From Isoetes taiwanensis (lineage: Eukaryota; Streptophyta; Lycopodiopsida; Isoetales; Isoetaceae): 64,000 nucleotides of DNA. The notes below the pieces were generated by a model that was not told where the DNA came from, searched no databases, and was given only the letters and a program-made list of their open reading frames with translations. Position numbers and translations under genes: made by a program. Shown one piece after another: positions 34,063 through 43,859 of this stretch (the stretch's first letter is position 1; each line of letters starts with the position of its first letter). The DNA lies in NCBI GenBank assembly GCA_021234155.1, contig JAJEKV010000005.1:12100787-12164786 (forward strand), in the 5' to 3' direction.

Positions 34063-34318
34063 AATCTGACGTTTTTTCTGACATTTTACCTAACGTTTTG
34101 TCTGACGCACGTCCTGACGTTTTTTCTGATGAAAAGTTTAAGGTTACACCTGACGCAAAATTCTGACGATTTTTCTAACGATAGTTGTGACGTTTAATTT
34201 CTGACGATTTGTCTGACGTTTACTCCTGACGATATATAGTTAGAAATTTAATAGTCAGGATAATCTTCAGGATATTTGTCAGTACATAACCATTCAATTT
34301 ACCTGACAATTTTTCTGA
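34063..34318. repeat. CACTA right subterminal repeats
   Basis: Repeated CTGACGTTTTTTCTGACG-like words, the inverse of those at the left end. Confidence 0.8.
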
Positions 34319-34347
34319 TACAAAACCCTCATCCTCTTGTAGTGAGC

Positions 34348-34890
34348 TGGACCTCAAGATAGAGCAGACCGAGATATGGCAATGGGGGGGGTTGGCTATA
34401 GACAATGGCTAGGGTTGACCACTTCATCCGCCCCTCCTGTGCATACGTTGTAGACTGGCTAGATCGGGCTCTGGCGTGACTATAACCTGCCAGATACGTA
34501 GTCTCATGGAATCACCCATCGAGACTACTCCAGGTTGCATCTCCCCGGTCTGATGAGATAGGAAGGGTTCCATCTCCCCTTCTCGAGGTCTAGTGGTTCC
34601 ATGGGCAGTTAGAGGATCATGGCGACACACGATTCGTACCCGACTGAACTCCCCAAAACAAGAGCCAGGCAAACACCAGCAATTCCTGAGGGTCAGGGCG
34701 ACACCATTGACCCAGGAAGCGTCAGACCTATACCCAGCCCACATGAAGTGACCTACTATAGGCCTAGCCCACTATGGGTCCCTAGTAGCCACGCTCAGTA
34801 GGGATCTCCCTCCGCTTTGCCACTAGCCTCGTTATATGGTACTAAGTCATTCCATAGCTCCCGTAGCCGGGTGGGTTCTTGTGCAGGGAA
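34348..34890. other. Intergenic, no gene supported
   Basis: A moderately GC-rich segment with overlapping short frames on both strands (34424-34744 minus, 34619-34801 plus). None resembles a known product. Confidence 0.45.
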
Positions 34891-35490
34891 TAAATTACTA
34901 ATCGCATATTTCTTATTAGCCAGAATGACTTTAGCTAAACTTGCTCGATATTAATCCCAAAACTTTCTGTGGTTTAGCTAAACTCTACACATTTTTCCTC
35001 TCATACTTTCTAGCGTTTAGCTAAACTAACCCAAACATCAACCCAAAAATTTCTATGGTATGACCAACAGAAAATATTAAGCCAAATTACTATACTTTTT
35101 CTCAATATATTCCATTTATTTTGGTCATTTTCTTTGTGAAAACATTCTAAAATAATGCTAACTAGCAAAGTGTAGGACTCAAATTAATTCATAATGCTAG
35201 AAACTAAACTACTAATCCTATATTTCATATAAATTAGAATGATGTTAGCTAAACTGGCCCGAAATTCATTCTAAAAGTTTCTATGGTTTAGCTAAACAAT
35301 ATAAAATTTCACTCTCTTACTTTCTAGCGTTTGGCTAAAGAGCTCCAAGGTTGGTGCAGTCCCGAAAAAAGTTAAGCTAAAATTATTATTTTTTTCCCAA
35401 TTTTTTCCATTTACTTTAGCCAAATTATTTTGAAAATGTGCTAAAAAATCGCCAAATAGCTAAGTTTAGCCCTTAAATTATTCCATGTTC
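34891..35490. repeat. Two diverged tandem copies, about 300 bp each
   Basis: Both halves contain, in the same order, a TTAGCTAAAC word, a TTTCTRTGGTTTAGCTAAAC word and CTTTCTAGCGTTT. The copies start near 34893 and 35208. Confidence 0.7.
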
Positions 35491-36034
35491 TTGTGCACAG
35501 GCCGCATAATAATAGGAACTAAGGGGTCTAGACTAGAAGCATCATCTAGATAATAGCCACTAGGTCTCTATCCCCCTTCCCGATACACAAGAGGTGCAAA
35601 CATAAGATCAACTAACATCGTACCTCAACATATCATGATAAATAATGAAGATACATCCAAGCCTAATAACATGCATCTAACTTACAGTTAGGGTTCATTG
35701 ATTGGGGTTCCAAATCTAGATTGAGGGTTCTAGGAAGGCTCTACTAACAAGATAAGATACTAGGTCATCTGGAATCCTAGGTTCCAGATGATCTACCTAT
35801 GAAGCTACTATGAATACCTGCTCCGGAGAGCTTCTTCCAACTCTTGGGGTCTCCATGATTTGATGATGAGTGGGTCTCCATGACTTGATGATGAGTCGAG
35901 TGATTCCTCCTCTTTCTGATGAGCGCCACTGCCTTGCGGTTGTCAATCTGAGCTACGTCACAATGAATGGTGTTCAAAACAGAGGTTCCGAGCGAAGAAC
36001 AGGTCTCAAGGCAGGTGGAGCCAAAAAGTGGCCT
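35491..36034. other. Intergenic, no gene seen
   Basis: No coding or mobile signature. A short local duplication around CATGATTTGATGATGAGT lies near 35852-35895. Confidence 0.5.
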
Positions 36035-36057
36035 AGGGTTAGGGTTAGGGTTAGGGT
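36035..36057. repeat. Interstitial TTAGGG repeat, about four units
   Basis: TAGGGT is repeated three times, then TAGGG. This is the six-base telomere type, not the usual plant seven-base TTTAGGG. Confidence 0.8.
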
Positions 36058-36293
36058 ACTTTTAGGGTTCCATGTCACTGCCACGTGGCTCCAATGGGGT
36101 GCTTCCATGTGGTGCCCACTAGGTTGCTGCCATGTGGAAATGGCCTTAAGCCTAAGCTTGGCTAATTTATGTAAATAACTTGGCCATGCTCCCTTTTCCA
36201 CTTACTATGTAGAAGGCTATAATGATGGGCTTGTACGGTGACGAGGCCTAAAAATATACGTATTTATGGCGTATATTTTTGGGGAACGTCACA

Positions 36294-36357
36294 GTTTAGG
36301 GTTTTAGATTTTAGGGTTTAGGATTTTAAGGTTTTAGGGTCTAGGGTTTAGGGTTTT
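36294..36357. repeat. Degenerate TTTAGGG-like tract
   Basis: Repeated TTTAGGGTTTTAG and TTTAGGATTTTAAGG words, consistent with a decayed plant-type telomeric or telo-box tract. Confidence 0.6.
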
Positions 36358-36587
36358 CTCTAGATTGATATGTTTTCTTTTCTTGGTGCTTGTATAGTTT
36401 GTGGTTCGCTTTTTTCTTTGTTAGTTTGGGCTTGTATAGTTCTTGGTTCGCCTTGTTGGTTTGCTAGTTTGGCTTTGACAGATGCCTCCCCCGTTCCCTT
36501 TTTGCGTTTGTTTTCTTAGGTTAGTTTGTTTTCCCACCAGAATGCACATTATTGGAACTAACCTTTTTCATCTGTCTAGCAGTGATG

Positions 36588-37303
36588 ATGTTGGTCTCAT
36601 TTTTCCCTAGTTCTATATGGTTTGATATTCTAATTTTCTATATTTTGAGTTTTCGCATGATGCACGTTTTTTAAAACTCCGAATGTTGATTTTCTCATGG
36701 AAACTATAACTTACGGTAGACATGTATGTATCTAGGTTATGCACTTTAGGCATGATGTCGACATGGGGTTATAAGTGTATTATTTTGGACATGTATATTA
36801 TGATATGGATAATATTTGACCTCTTTCTATTTCATGTCTCATGTTGCATCAGTATTTGTTATGACTTTTTTTCTTGGGTGGTATGTTTCTTATCGGTGTT
36901 GCAACTGCATTAACACCAATGTACCTTGTAAATTCTTTTATCCCATGTTTTTCTCATGGAAACGATACCTCGTGGTAGACTTGCACGGACTTTATGTTAT
37001 AGGCTTTAGGCATGATATCTGACATAGAGGTTATGTTTGTAGTATAGTCTATTATTCTTCTAGAGTGCTCACATTGCTTGAACTAAATTTTTTTCCATAT
37101 GTTTAGCAGCAATGATGTTGGACTTGTTTTTCCTAGTTCTATGTGGTTTGGTTTAAATTTCTTATTTTCGAGTTTTAACATGATGCATGTTTTTAGAACT
37201 CCAAAGTTGCATGATTTCTCAAAACTATAACTTATAGTAGACATGTACGTATCCAAGTTATGTGTATTGGGCATGATATATGGCATGGGGTTATTCATGA
37301 GAA
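36588..37303. repeat. Three diverged direct repeats
   Basis: Copies begin near 36588, 36945 (partial) and 37114. They share CCTAGTTCTATRTGGTTTG, a GAGTTTT-CATGATGCA word and a GTAGACATGTA-like word in the same order. Short frames across the region derive from the repeat. Confidence 0.6.
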
Positions 37304-37309
37304 TTCTCA

Positions 37310-37366
37310 TGGTTCCAATTGGTCTCCGCGGATGATGAAGAACAATTCAATTCAATTCAATTCAAT
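37310..37366 (+). mobile_element. LINE 3' end with (AATTC)n tail
   Basis: GGTTCCAATTGGTCTCCGCG followed by GATGATGAAGAAC and then AATTC repeats. This parallels the CTCCGTGGACGATAAAA plus ATTCT tail at 28760-28798. Confidence 0.6.
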
Positions 37367-37469
37367 AAAAAGATAATATAATGAAGCAAAATAAGCTCTA
37401 TCTAGGAATTCGGAAGCGAGCTACAAGACTTGTTGTTGTCATGCTGTCAAAAAGCCTAGAGTACTCTTA

Positions 37470-38144
37470 TATAGCACAGGTAAATGCCTAAAAAAGTTGG
37501 GAGGAATATTCTGGAAGTGTAATTGCCTGTGGGTAGTTAAGTAATGTGAATGATTCGGGTAGTTAAGTAATGTGAAGAGAAATATTAAGTGGTGGGGAAC
37601 GCAGGTTGATCATTGCCCTCTTGCTGCTTGTCCTACAGCTCCAGGCATTGTAGTGAAGGGGTGCCCTGTGTTTTAGTGTGAATATTTATTTGTCCATGTG
37701 TATAGTTGCAATGATGTACAATGGCAGATCACATCTTTCCTGCCCCATCTGCTGCCCAATTTGTATATCTTATCCATTAAGAGGTGAACTGAGTTTCTGA
37801 TGTTGTACCGTGTTTTAAATGATGAAATATGCTTTGCTCACAGCGGGATGAAACTGGATAATTTAGAAGAGATGCACCGCCGAATCAATTTGGGAAAAAA
37901 ACAAAAGTGCAGAAAGGAAAGTTTGAGAAAGAGCTCTTGCTAGAAATATCCAACGATTAAGTTGTTCCATAAACCCTTCATGCTGATGTTTGTCAGCACT
38001 TGGATGCCTTTATGGAAAAGGAAACTTCACTAAGAAAAAACTGCCACTTAATGGATATCAAGATTCCTTAGATATTACTTTATCTAATGGATCCATTTGC
38101 ATGGAAAACCAAAGTCCATGGCTTTCGTCTTTTTTAAAGTCAGA
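37470..38144 (+). pseudogene. 3' fragment of a duplicated OPT gene
   Basis: The sequence matches, with few differences, the region from the end of exon 5 through the 3' flank of the OPT gene (about 61402-62641), in the same orientation. The last exon is kept only from the [20 protein letters not shown] stretch to the stop at about 37676. Intron 5 after its first 110 bp and most of exon 6 are deleted, with a GAA microhomology at the join (about 37575). It cannot encode a transporter. Confidence 0.88.
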
Positions 38145-38248
38145 AAAAAAACCCGATCATTTCATAAAGCAACCATCCCAAACACATTGTCAAATATTAA
38201 TGCACATTTCATAAACATTGTTCAAAACACAAAAGTATGTGTCAAAAA

Positions 38249-38410
38249 GATTTAGTACAGGTTGCGGACAAGATCAAAACATACAAGAATGCAATTGCGA
38301 TTGTACTTTAGTACAGGTTGTGGACAAGATCAAAACATACAAGAATGCAATTGAGATTGTACCATACAAAGATAGAGGTGGTGTGCCCAAAGATAGAGGT
38401 GGTATAGAAG
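38249..38410. repeat. Duplicated flank shared with 63517-63631
   Basis: AGATTTAGTACAGGTTG followed by GGACAAGATCAAAACATAC occurs twice here (about 38249 and 38311) and once at 63522. The same TAGAGGTGGTGTGCCC word follows at both loci. Confidence 0.8.
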
Positions 38411-40285
38411 AATAGAATACAATACAATACAATTAGTGTCCTGGGTGCTACAGTGGTTCATATCACAAGCCCTTTGTCTTTGTGCACCTCACGGTGTCTA
38501 ATTACCATCTCATTGATTGCATCTGCTAAATCCGCTTTTGTCTCCTCTCTTACCATAAGGGTGTGTGTCGTTTTGTCCCCAACTTATAGAACTGTACATG
38601 TTTCTTATGTCTTCGTATGTTTTACATTCATTGAGCATGTGATTCTCGTCCTCTATTCTCCCGGTGTCACAAATTCTGTAGATTGGGTTCTCCCTTTCCA
38701 CTTTCCTCCATCTGTCCCTCTCAATTCTTAGGTCATGGCTGCCCATTCTGAATCTTGCTAAGGTGTCTCTTCTTGCCTTCCTTATTCGGCTATCCCTATA
38801 CGTTTTTTGTCCTATCAGTTAGTTCGGGTTGAATATTTCTCTCAGCCAGAGTGTTTTTTGGGCCGCTGTGCTTTTGTAGCCACGCTTGTGTCGCTCTGTC
38901 TACCCATTCTTCACTCCATTTCCCTTCATTTAATATGTCGTTCAGCTTCATTCCCATCTCTCTGGTCCAAACTGCTACTTCTCTGAACTATCCACCACCT
39001 GCAGTAATGTGGAGTTTGGCCGATTCCCAAATTGCAATTATAGATAGCTTCTCCGTATGTCCACCCATGTTATCTCTCAGCAAATATCTGATGGTCCTTT
39101 CCCAGGCTCTAATCTCCATTGGTCTCTGGCCTGTCTCGTATACCATGGCTGTCAAAGATGTGCTCATCCTCACTTTGAATTCCTGCCAGTGCCGTTGCCT
39201 CAAAATACCTTCCTGCTTCTCCCATTTCTTGTCTGACAGACCAGGTCCCCATGCCTCTGATCCGTACAACTGTGTTGACGCAACCACCATGCTGAACATG
39301 TAGCATTTGATCTCCCAATCAATTATTCTGCTCCTGTTGCAAAAGTTTTTCATTGTGTAATAGCTTCCTATGGCTGACTGAAACTTGGCATCCGCTCCTT
39401 TAGACCATTTGCCAATACCATGAGTGTCATATCCTAGGTATTTATATTCTGTAGCTTCCTCCAATTTTGCACCCATATACTTGAAGGATTTGTGTCTAGC
39501 CTTAGTTCCGAATGTGACTATCTTGGTCTTTGTTAGGTTCACTGACAGACCTGTCTTACTGCAGAAAGCTTATAGTAGCCCTAGTAACTTGTGCATACCC
39601 CTAGCCTTGGTAGCCATCATGCTCAAGTCATCTGCGTATAGCATTATGGGTACTTTGGTGTCTCCTAGAGTCGGAGCATCCATATCTTCATGTCCTTCTT
39701 CTATGAATTTCTATAAGGCGTCAATGTATATGTCAAATAGTGTTGGAGATAATGGACACCCTTATTTTACTTCTGTGTCACAATTTATTGTCTGTCCCTC
39801 TTGCTCCATTTTGGCGTACACTCTCTGGTATAATCGTGTAATATAGAATCTATCATGCCCTCTGGCACTCTTAGGTCTACCAGCCTCTGTAACAACTTTT
39901 CTCTTGGGACGGTATCAAATGCCTTTTTGAAATCTACAAAGCAGCATATCTTCTTACATTGTGATTTGGTTTGCTCTATTACTATTCGGAAGGTGACCAT
40001 GTGGTCTGCGGTCGAGTGTTCAGGCCGGAAACCCGCTTGCCCCTGTACTCTTAGATTTTCTGTTTCTGTCCAGTACTTCAATTTATTATCCAAGACCTTC
40101 CCAAACCACTTTGCGAAGATAGAGCTTACCATTATTGTTCTGTAGTTTCCTGGCTCATCCCTACTGCCTCCCTTGTGTAGGGGTATTATTTTGTCATATA
40201 CCCATCTGTCTGATATCCCTGTCTGGACTATGCTGTGGAATATTTCAGTGACTTGATCCCTTATTACTGTATCGGCGCATTTCAA
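38411..40285 (-). mobile_element. Decayed non-L1 LINE with pentanucleotide tail
   Basis: Reading on the minus strand, RT blocks are KIIPLHKGGSRDEPGNYRTI, GQAGFRPEHSTADH, FVDFKKAFDTVPREKLLQ, a GCPLSPTLFDIYIDAL box after an in-frame stop, and YADD at 39628-39639. Then follow FKYMGAKLEEATEYKYLGYD, LYGSEAWGP, ETGQRPMEIRAWER and a C-terminal RICDTGRIEDENH-LNEC zinc-like tail. It is broken by several stops and frameshifts and is truncated on the 5' side, with no endonuclease. The 3' end (38411-38433 on the plus strand) is an AATAC-type repeat rather than poly(A). A second copy of the same 3' end starts at 63722. Confidence 0.85.
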
Positions 40286-41159
40286 AAAGATTCAATACAG
40301 GTAGTGTTAGAGGTGGTGTGCCGAGTGTTGGGCATTATACATAAGCGTGCATAAGCGGTAGATGTAACGCTTGTGCAAAATAGGTAGATGTAATGGAATG
40401 TGTAGATGCGTGGCATCCTCATACCTTGTCTTTTTTATGCATGTGGTTTGGAGTCTTACCTATATTACATACGTTGAATATATTATCTTTTATACAAAAT
40501 CCATAGAATAAAAGCCAAGAGAATAGCTTGTTGTGAGGGTTTTTGGAATGATTTAGAAGGAGCAATTTTTGGGCAATTTTTTTGGTCAAACTTTGAAGCA
40601 TCATATTTTGGTGACTAGAGATCGTTTTAGATGATTTTTACTTTATTAGAAAAGATATCAATTAGGGTTTCGAATTGATTCTGATTAGGCTTTAATTCGT
40701 CCATATGCCGGAGTTATGATAGAAAGAGTGACGATGGGTCAAGATTGACTGCACTATATGTATCTTCTTGTCTAGTTTGATTCCTGAAGCTAGGAGCTAA
40801 AAGGAGGGGATACTTTGGAAGGAAAACAGATAGAAGATGCCATGGAACCATTCTTGAAGTAGTTTTCCTCAGATGAGTTATTAAGTCTTACACTAGGGAT
40901 TGCTCTTGATTTGCTTAAGTGATGTTCTTGGATTGTATTGAATTGTATCTGAAGACTTTCGGATTACGTTACAAATATTGATGGTGATTGATTGAAGAAT
41001 CAATGATCCATAAGAAAATGAATCATACTAGCTGTTAGTAAAAAGAATAGATGCATCTTGGCTAATCGATTTAATAAAGACAAATCACAAATCAAAGCTA
41101 AAGAAATCGTGTGACATAGTCATTATTGACAAATTAATATGAGATGTTGCATTCCTTAT
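40286..41159. other. Intergenic, no gene seen
   Basis: The first 40 bases repeat flank words AAAAAGATT and TAGAGGTGGTGTGCC found left of the LINE. The rest is AT-rich and featureless. Confidence 0.5.
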
Positions 41160-42420
41160 GGGAGGGAGGGAGGGAGGGAGGGAAGGAAGGAAGGAAGGTT
41201 CTTTTATCGTCCGCGGAGGCCAATCGGCCTATGGGACCCAAATTACACTGGTGCAGCAAGCCCGTTGCTACCCGGATTAAAAAACCCCCTTATGAGGGAA
41301 AAACTGTCGCAGCAACAAGCCTAATGGCAGCTGTACAAATATACATATACACATGAATTCCCGGCACCTCAGGTAGGCGCGCGGGGACAGAGGTGAGTCT
41401 GCAGATCCAAAACCTCCTGGAGGTAGGAGCCAAGGATCGAACCCGACGGCGTCTCGAGTAGTAGTTCGTCGGCGAAGGGCGCACCAGGTCGCACCAAGAG
41501 GGCGTAGCGAGCCCGAATCTGACTATAGGCTGGACAGCTCTAGAAGGCATGGCTTTCATCCTCAACAACCCCCAGCAGGCAACACTGACAAAGCCTGTCC
41601 TGGCACGGCTCTCCAATCCACCGACCCGTCTTAAGCCGAAGATGGTGGGCCCCTGTTCGAATGGACGCGATGATCCTGCGCTTCTTCATGGGCAACTGAG
41701 AACGCAGGTAGAGCTGTGGGCCTCGAACTAGGGTGGGGTTTATGTGCTATTTGTAGTGTGCCATCTTTACCCTTCGAGCATTGTGGTCCCGCAGCTTCCC
41801 AGAAACAAGAGTCCAAGTACCCCCTCGGCCTATCCCGGCCAGCGATAAATTCCCGGGTCGCACCTATGTGCCTCTACGCCCAACCAAGACCAGCCACCGG
41901 GCTCTCTTGTCCTTCCAACAAGCCCTGAGTCGATTCTTGGGCTCATTTCAGCACAGCGTAAGCCAAGTCGCGGGAGCGAGTGTCGCCTATCTTGGCCACC
42001 TTAAAATAAACAATGTGTCTATCGAGGGTCGCATGCTGCAGGGGCATGAATCCTGTCTCCTGCAACAAGATCTGATATGGAACTGAGGGCTTGACCCCAA
42101 GTGCCCGCGTCAAAAATGCCTTCAGGACCTGCTCCAAGTCGTTCCAAGTCGCCAAAGATACCACTAGGCCCCACACCTCGACCCCATACAGAAGAACCGC
42201 CCACCGGTGCACGGAACAAATGTGGATTGGTGGCCCCTGGTCCATCAGCTCTGCCCTGTGACTATTGTTTTGCATTGCGTACAGCGCCTTCCAACCTGCG
42301 GTCACCCGAAGGCGGATGGATGCATCTCAATACATTGAGGACGGAAATTCCACCCCCAGGTACTTGTAGCTGGATGTGACCTCTACCATCTGCCCCTGAT
42401 AAGTGAGCGCTGGAGGTGCT
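41160..42420 (-). mobile_element. 5'-truncated LINE with tetranucleotide tail
   Basis: On the minus strand the 3' part of an RT protein is visible: SSYKYLGVEF, then a stop, AGWKALYAMQNN, LLYGVEVWG and LTRALGVKPSVPYQILLQET, with later frames broken. The 3' UTR holds the hairpin GTTTTTCCCTCATAAGGGGG followed by TTTTTTAATCCGGGTAGCAA, then GGGTCCCATAGGCCGATTGG and GCGGACGATAAAAGAACC. It ends in a CCTT/CCCT repeat (GGGA and GGAA units at 41160-41198 on the plus strand). It belongs to the same general group as the LINE at 38411-40285 but to a different family. Confidence 0.82.
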
Positions 42421-43430
42421 GGATGACGTGAGGAGGATATGGGGGAATAGCTCTATAGGGACATTGTGATAATTTGCTATGTAAAATGATAACTAGTGCA
42501 TTGGACATAATAGCATCCTAGGATGAGCTTTCTTTATGGGAGGAAATGTTGAGACTTCTATATGCTCTTGTATGATATATCTCAACATGCTAAATTCTTA
42601 GATGACATAGTTATATAATATCGGTTGCATCATGCCAACATGCTCTTGTTGACTACTAGACATTTGATTGTGGTAGTACATGAATGTGATGTGTTCTCTG
42701 TAATATCATTGGTATTGTTTGCATTGCTCAATCTTGTTCTTGATATAAATGCATGGGAAATGCATGTGAGCTATGAATCTGGATTCTTGTATCATATAAT
42801 GATAAAACATGGTTTCAATCTTTGACATGTGGAATATGTGCTAAGTTCTTAGCTGGTGCATGAGTCTGAAAATCTGAGAAAACTTATCTGATTTCTTTTC
42901 TAATGCAGCATCCAATATCTTTAGGCAAGAAAAGACTCTGCTACTGCTGAATAAAGTGATGGAGGTGCGTTCCCTCGGAATAAATCCTTCCCATCTGTTT
43001 GTTTGGAATTTGAATTGAGTCTCGGCATAAATCCTTCCCATCTGTTTGTTTGGAACAAAAGGGGGGACGGGGGGACATGCCAAGTGATCCACTACAACGT
43101 GCTTTGACCCCCATATTTTACAATAAACTTTTTTCCAAAAAAAAAAATTAGAATAAGGCATTTGCCAACATAATGGGGCATTGCCCCTCTTGGTGTGTTT
43201 ATTTTGGCCTTTATGCTAGCTCTGTTCATTGTACTATTATATAGCACTTTGTGGTTTCCATGGACTCCCTGTGCAGACGTTAAAATGCTATCTATCTATA
43301 TGCTTACCAATCAACCTTTTTAATTTGGGATTTTCCGGTTTGGTGAGAAAGGGTTTTGGTTTTGTTTTAAGCACAATTTCCTAAGATTGTTGGAATATTC
43401 TGGTGCTTCCAAAAATCGCTAGCAAATCTT
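42421..43430. other. Intergenic with a 47-bp-period repeat
   Basis: No gene recognised. A 35-bp word with CATCTGTTTGTTTGGAA occurs at 42974-43008 and 43021-43055. Confidence 0.5.
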
Positions 43431-43859
43431 TTGTGTGGTGGATTACTTGATCCTACGATAATCTCTCGATCTTTATGGTTGAGAGTTAACACAGTTTTAT
43501 GGCTATTCCTTCTCACTCTCACGGGAGCAAAGGACCAAGGCACTGTGATGGCAGAAGACGCGAACCTAGCTTCTTCTCCTGCGAACTCTGCTGGTGCTAG
43601 ATGCTTGGGTGCTTTTGCCGACAAGAGCTCGAGCCAGCACATAGTGGAACTCGACGTTGAAGAATGTGGATCTACCATGTATTTCTGTCATTCCTTTCCT
43701 CATGCAACCTTATTTTTGTTGAGAGGCCGATTTGATACTACTCCAACCGCGAACCAATTTGGGTTCAAGAATCCTCTTTATATGAGGAATGGAGGTAATT
43801 TTTTTGTAACTTTCTTCATCATAGCTTCTGCAAAATTCTTTGTTACTCTCTATTTATGA
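43431..43859 (+). CDS. Unrecognised frame, possible remnant of a spliced gene
   Basis: A 142-codon frame of normal composition, including SPANSAGARCLGAFADKSSS and HIVELDVEECGSTMYF, followed by low-quality AT-rich codons near its end. The GARCLG and LLRG words recall TCP-1/chaperonin-like folds, but I could not align it. Downstream plus-strand segments bounded by AG and GT sites have protein-like composition, for example 44132-44220 (AVSSAIARKLYESQKACQEG) and 44361-44447 (LDMTADAKGNLLANLFLED). A multi-exon gene or pseudogene may therefore run to about 46.3 kb. Function unknown. Confidence 0.3.
   Translation: MCGGLLDPTIISRSLWLRVNTVLWLFLLTLTGAKDQGTVMAEDANLASSPANSAGARCLGAFADKSSSQHIVELDVEECGSTMYFCHSFPHATLFLLRGRFDTTPTANQFGFKNPLYMRNGGNFFVTFFIIASAKFFVTLYL

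Larger units (their letters stand above)
29146..34344. mobile_element. Non-autonomous CACTA (En/Spm) element
   Basis: The left end is CACTACAAGAGAATG (29146 on) and the right end is its inverted partner, ending CTCTTGTAGTG at 34344. Inverted similarity extends imperfectly for about 42 bp. Both subterminal regions (about 29163-29410 and 34063-34318) are packed with degenerate copies of a CGTCAGAAAAAT-type motif, in opposite orientation at the two ends, as in CACTA elements where such repeats bind transposase. Flanking triplets are CGC and AGC, a 2-of-3 match to the expected 3-bp duplication. The 4.6-kb interior has no transposase, only short frames. It would depend on an autonomous relative. 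Confidence 0.82.

Noticed and set aside
41549-42379. Plus-strand open frames over the LINE fragment
   Set aside because: They are antisense to the minus-strand reverse transcriptase remnant, which has clear family motifs.
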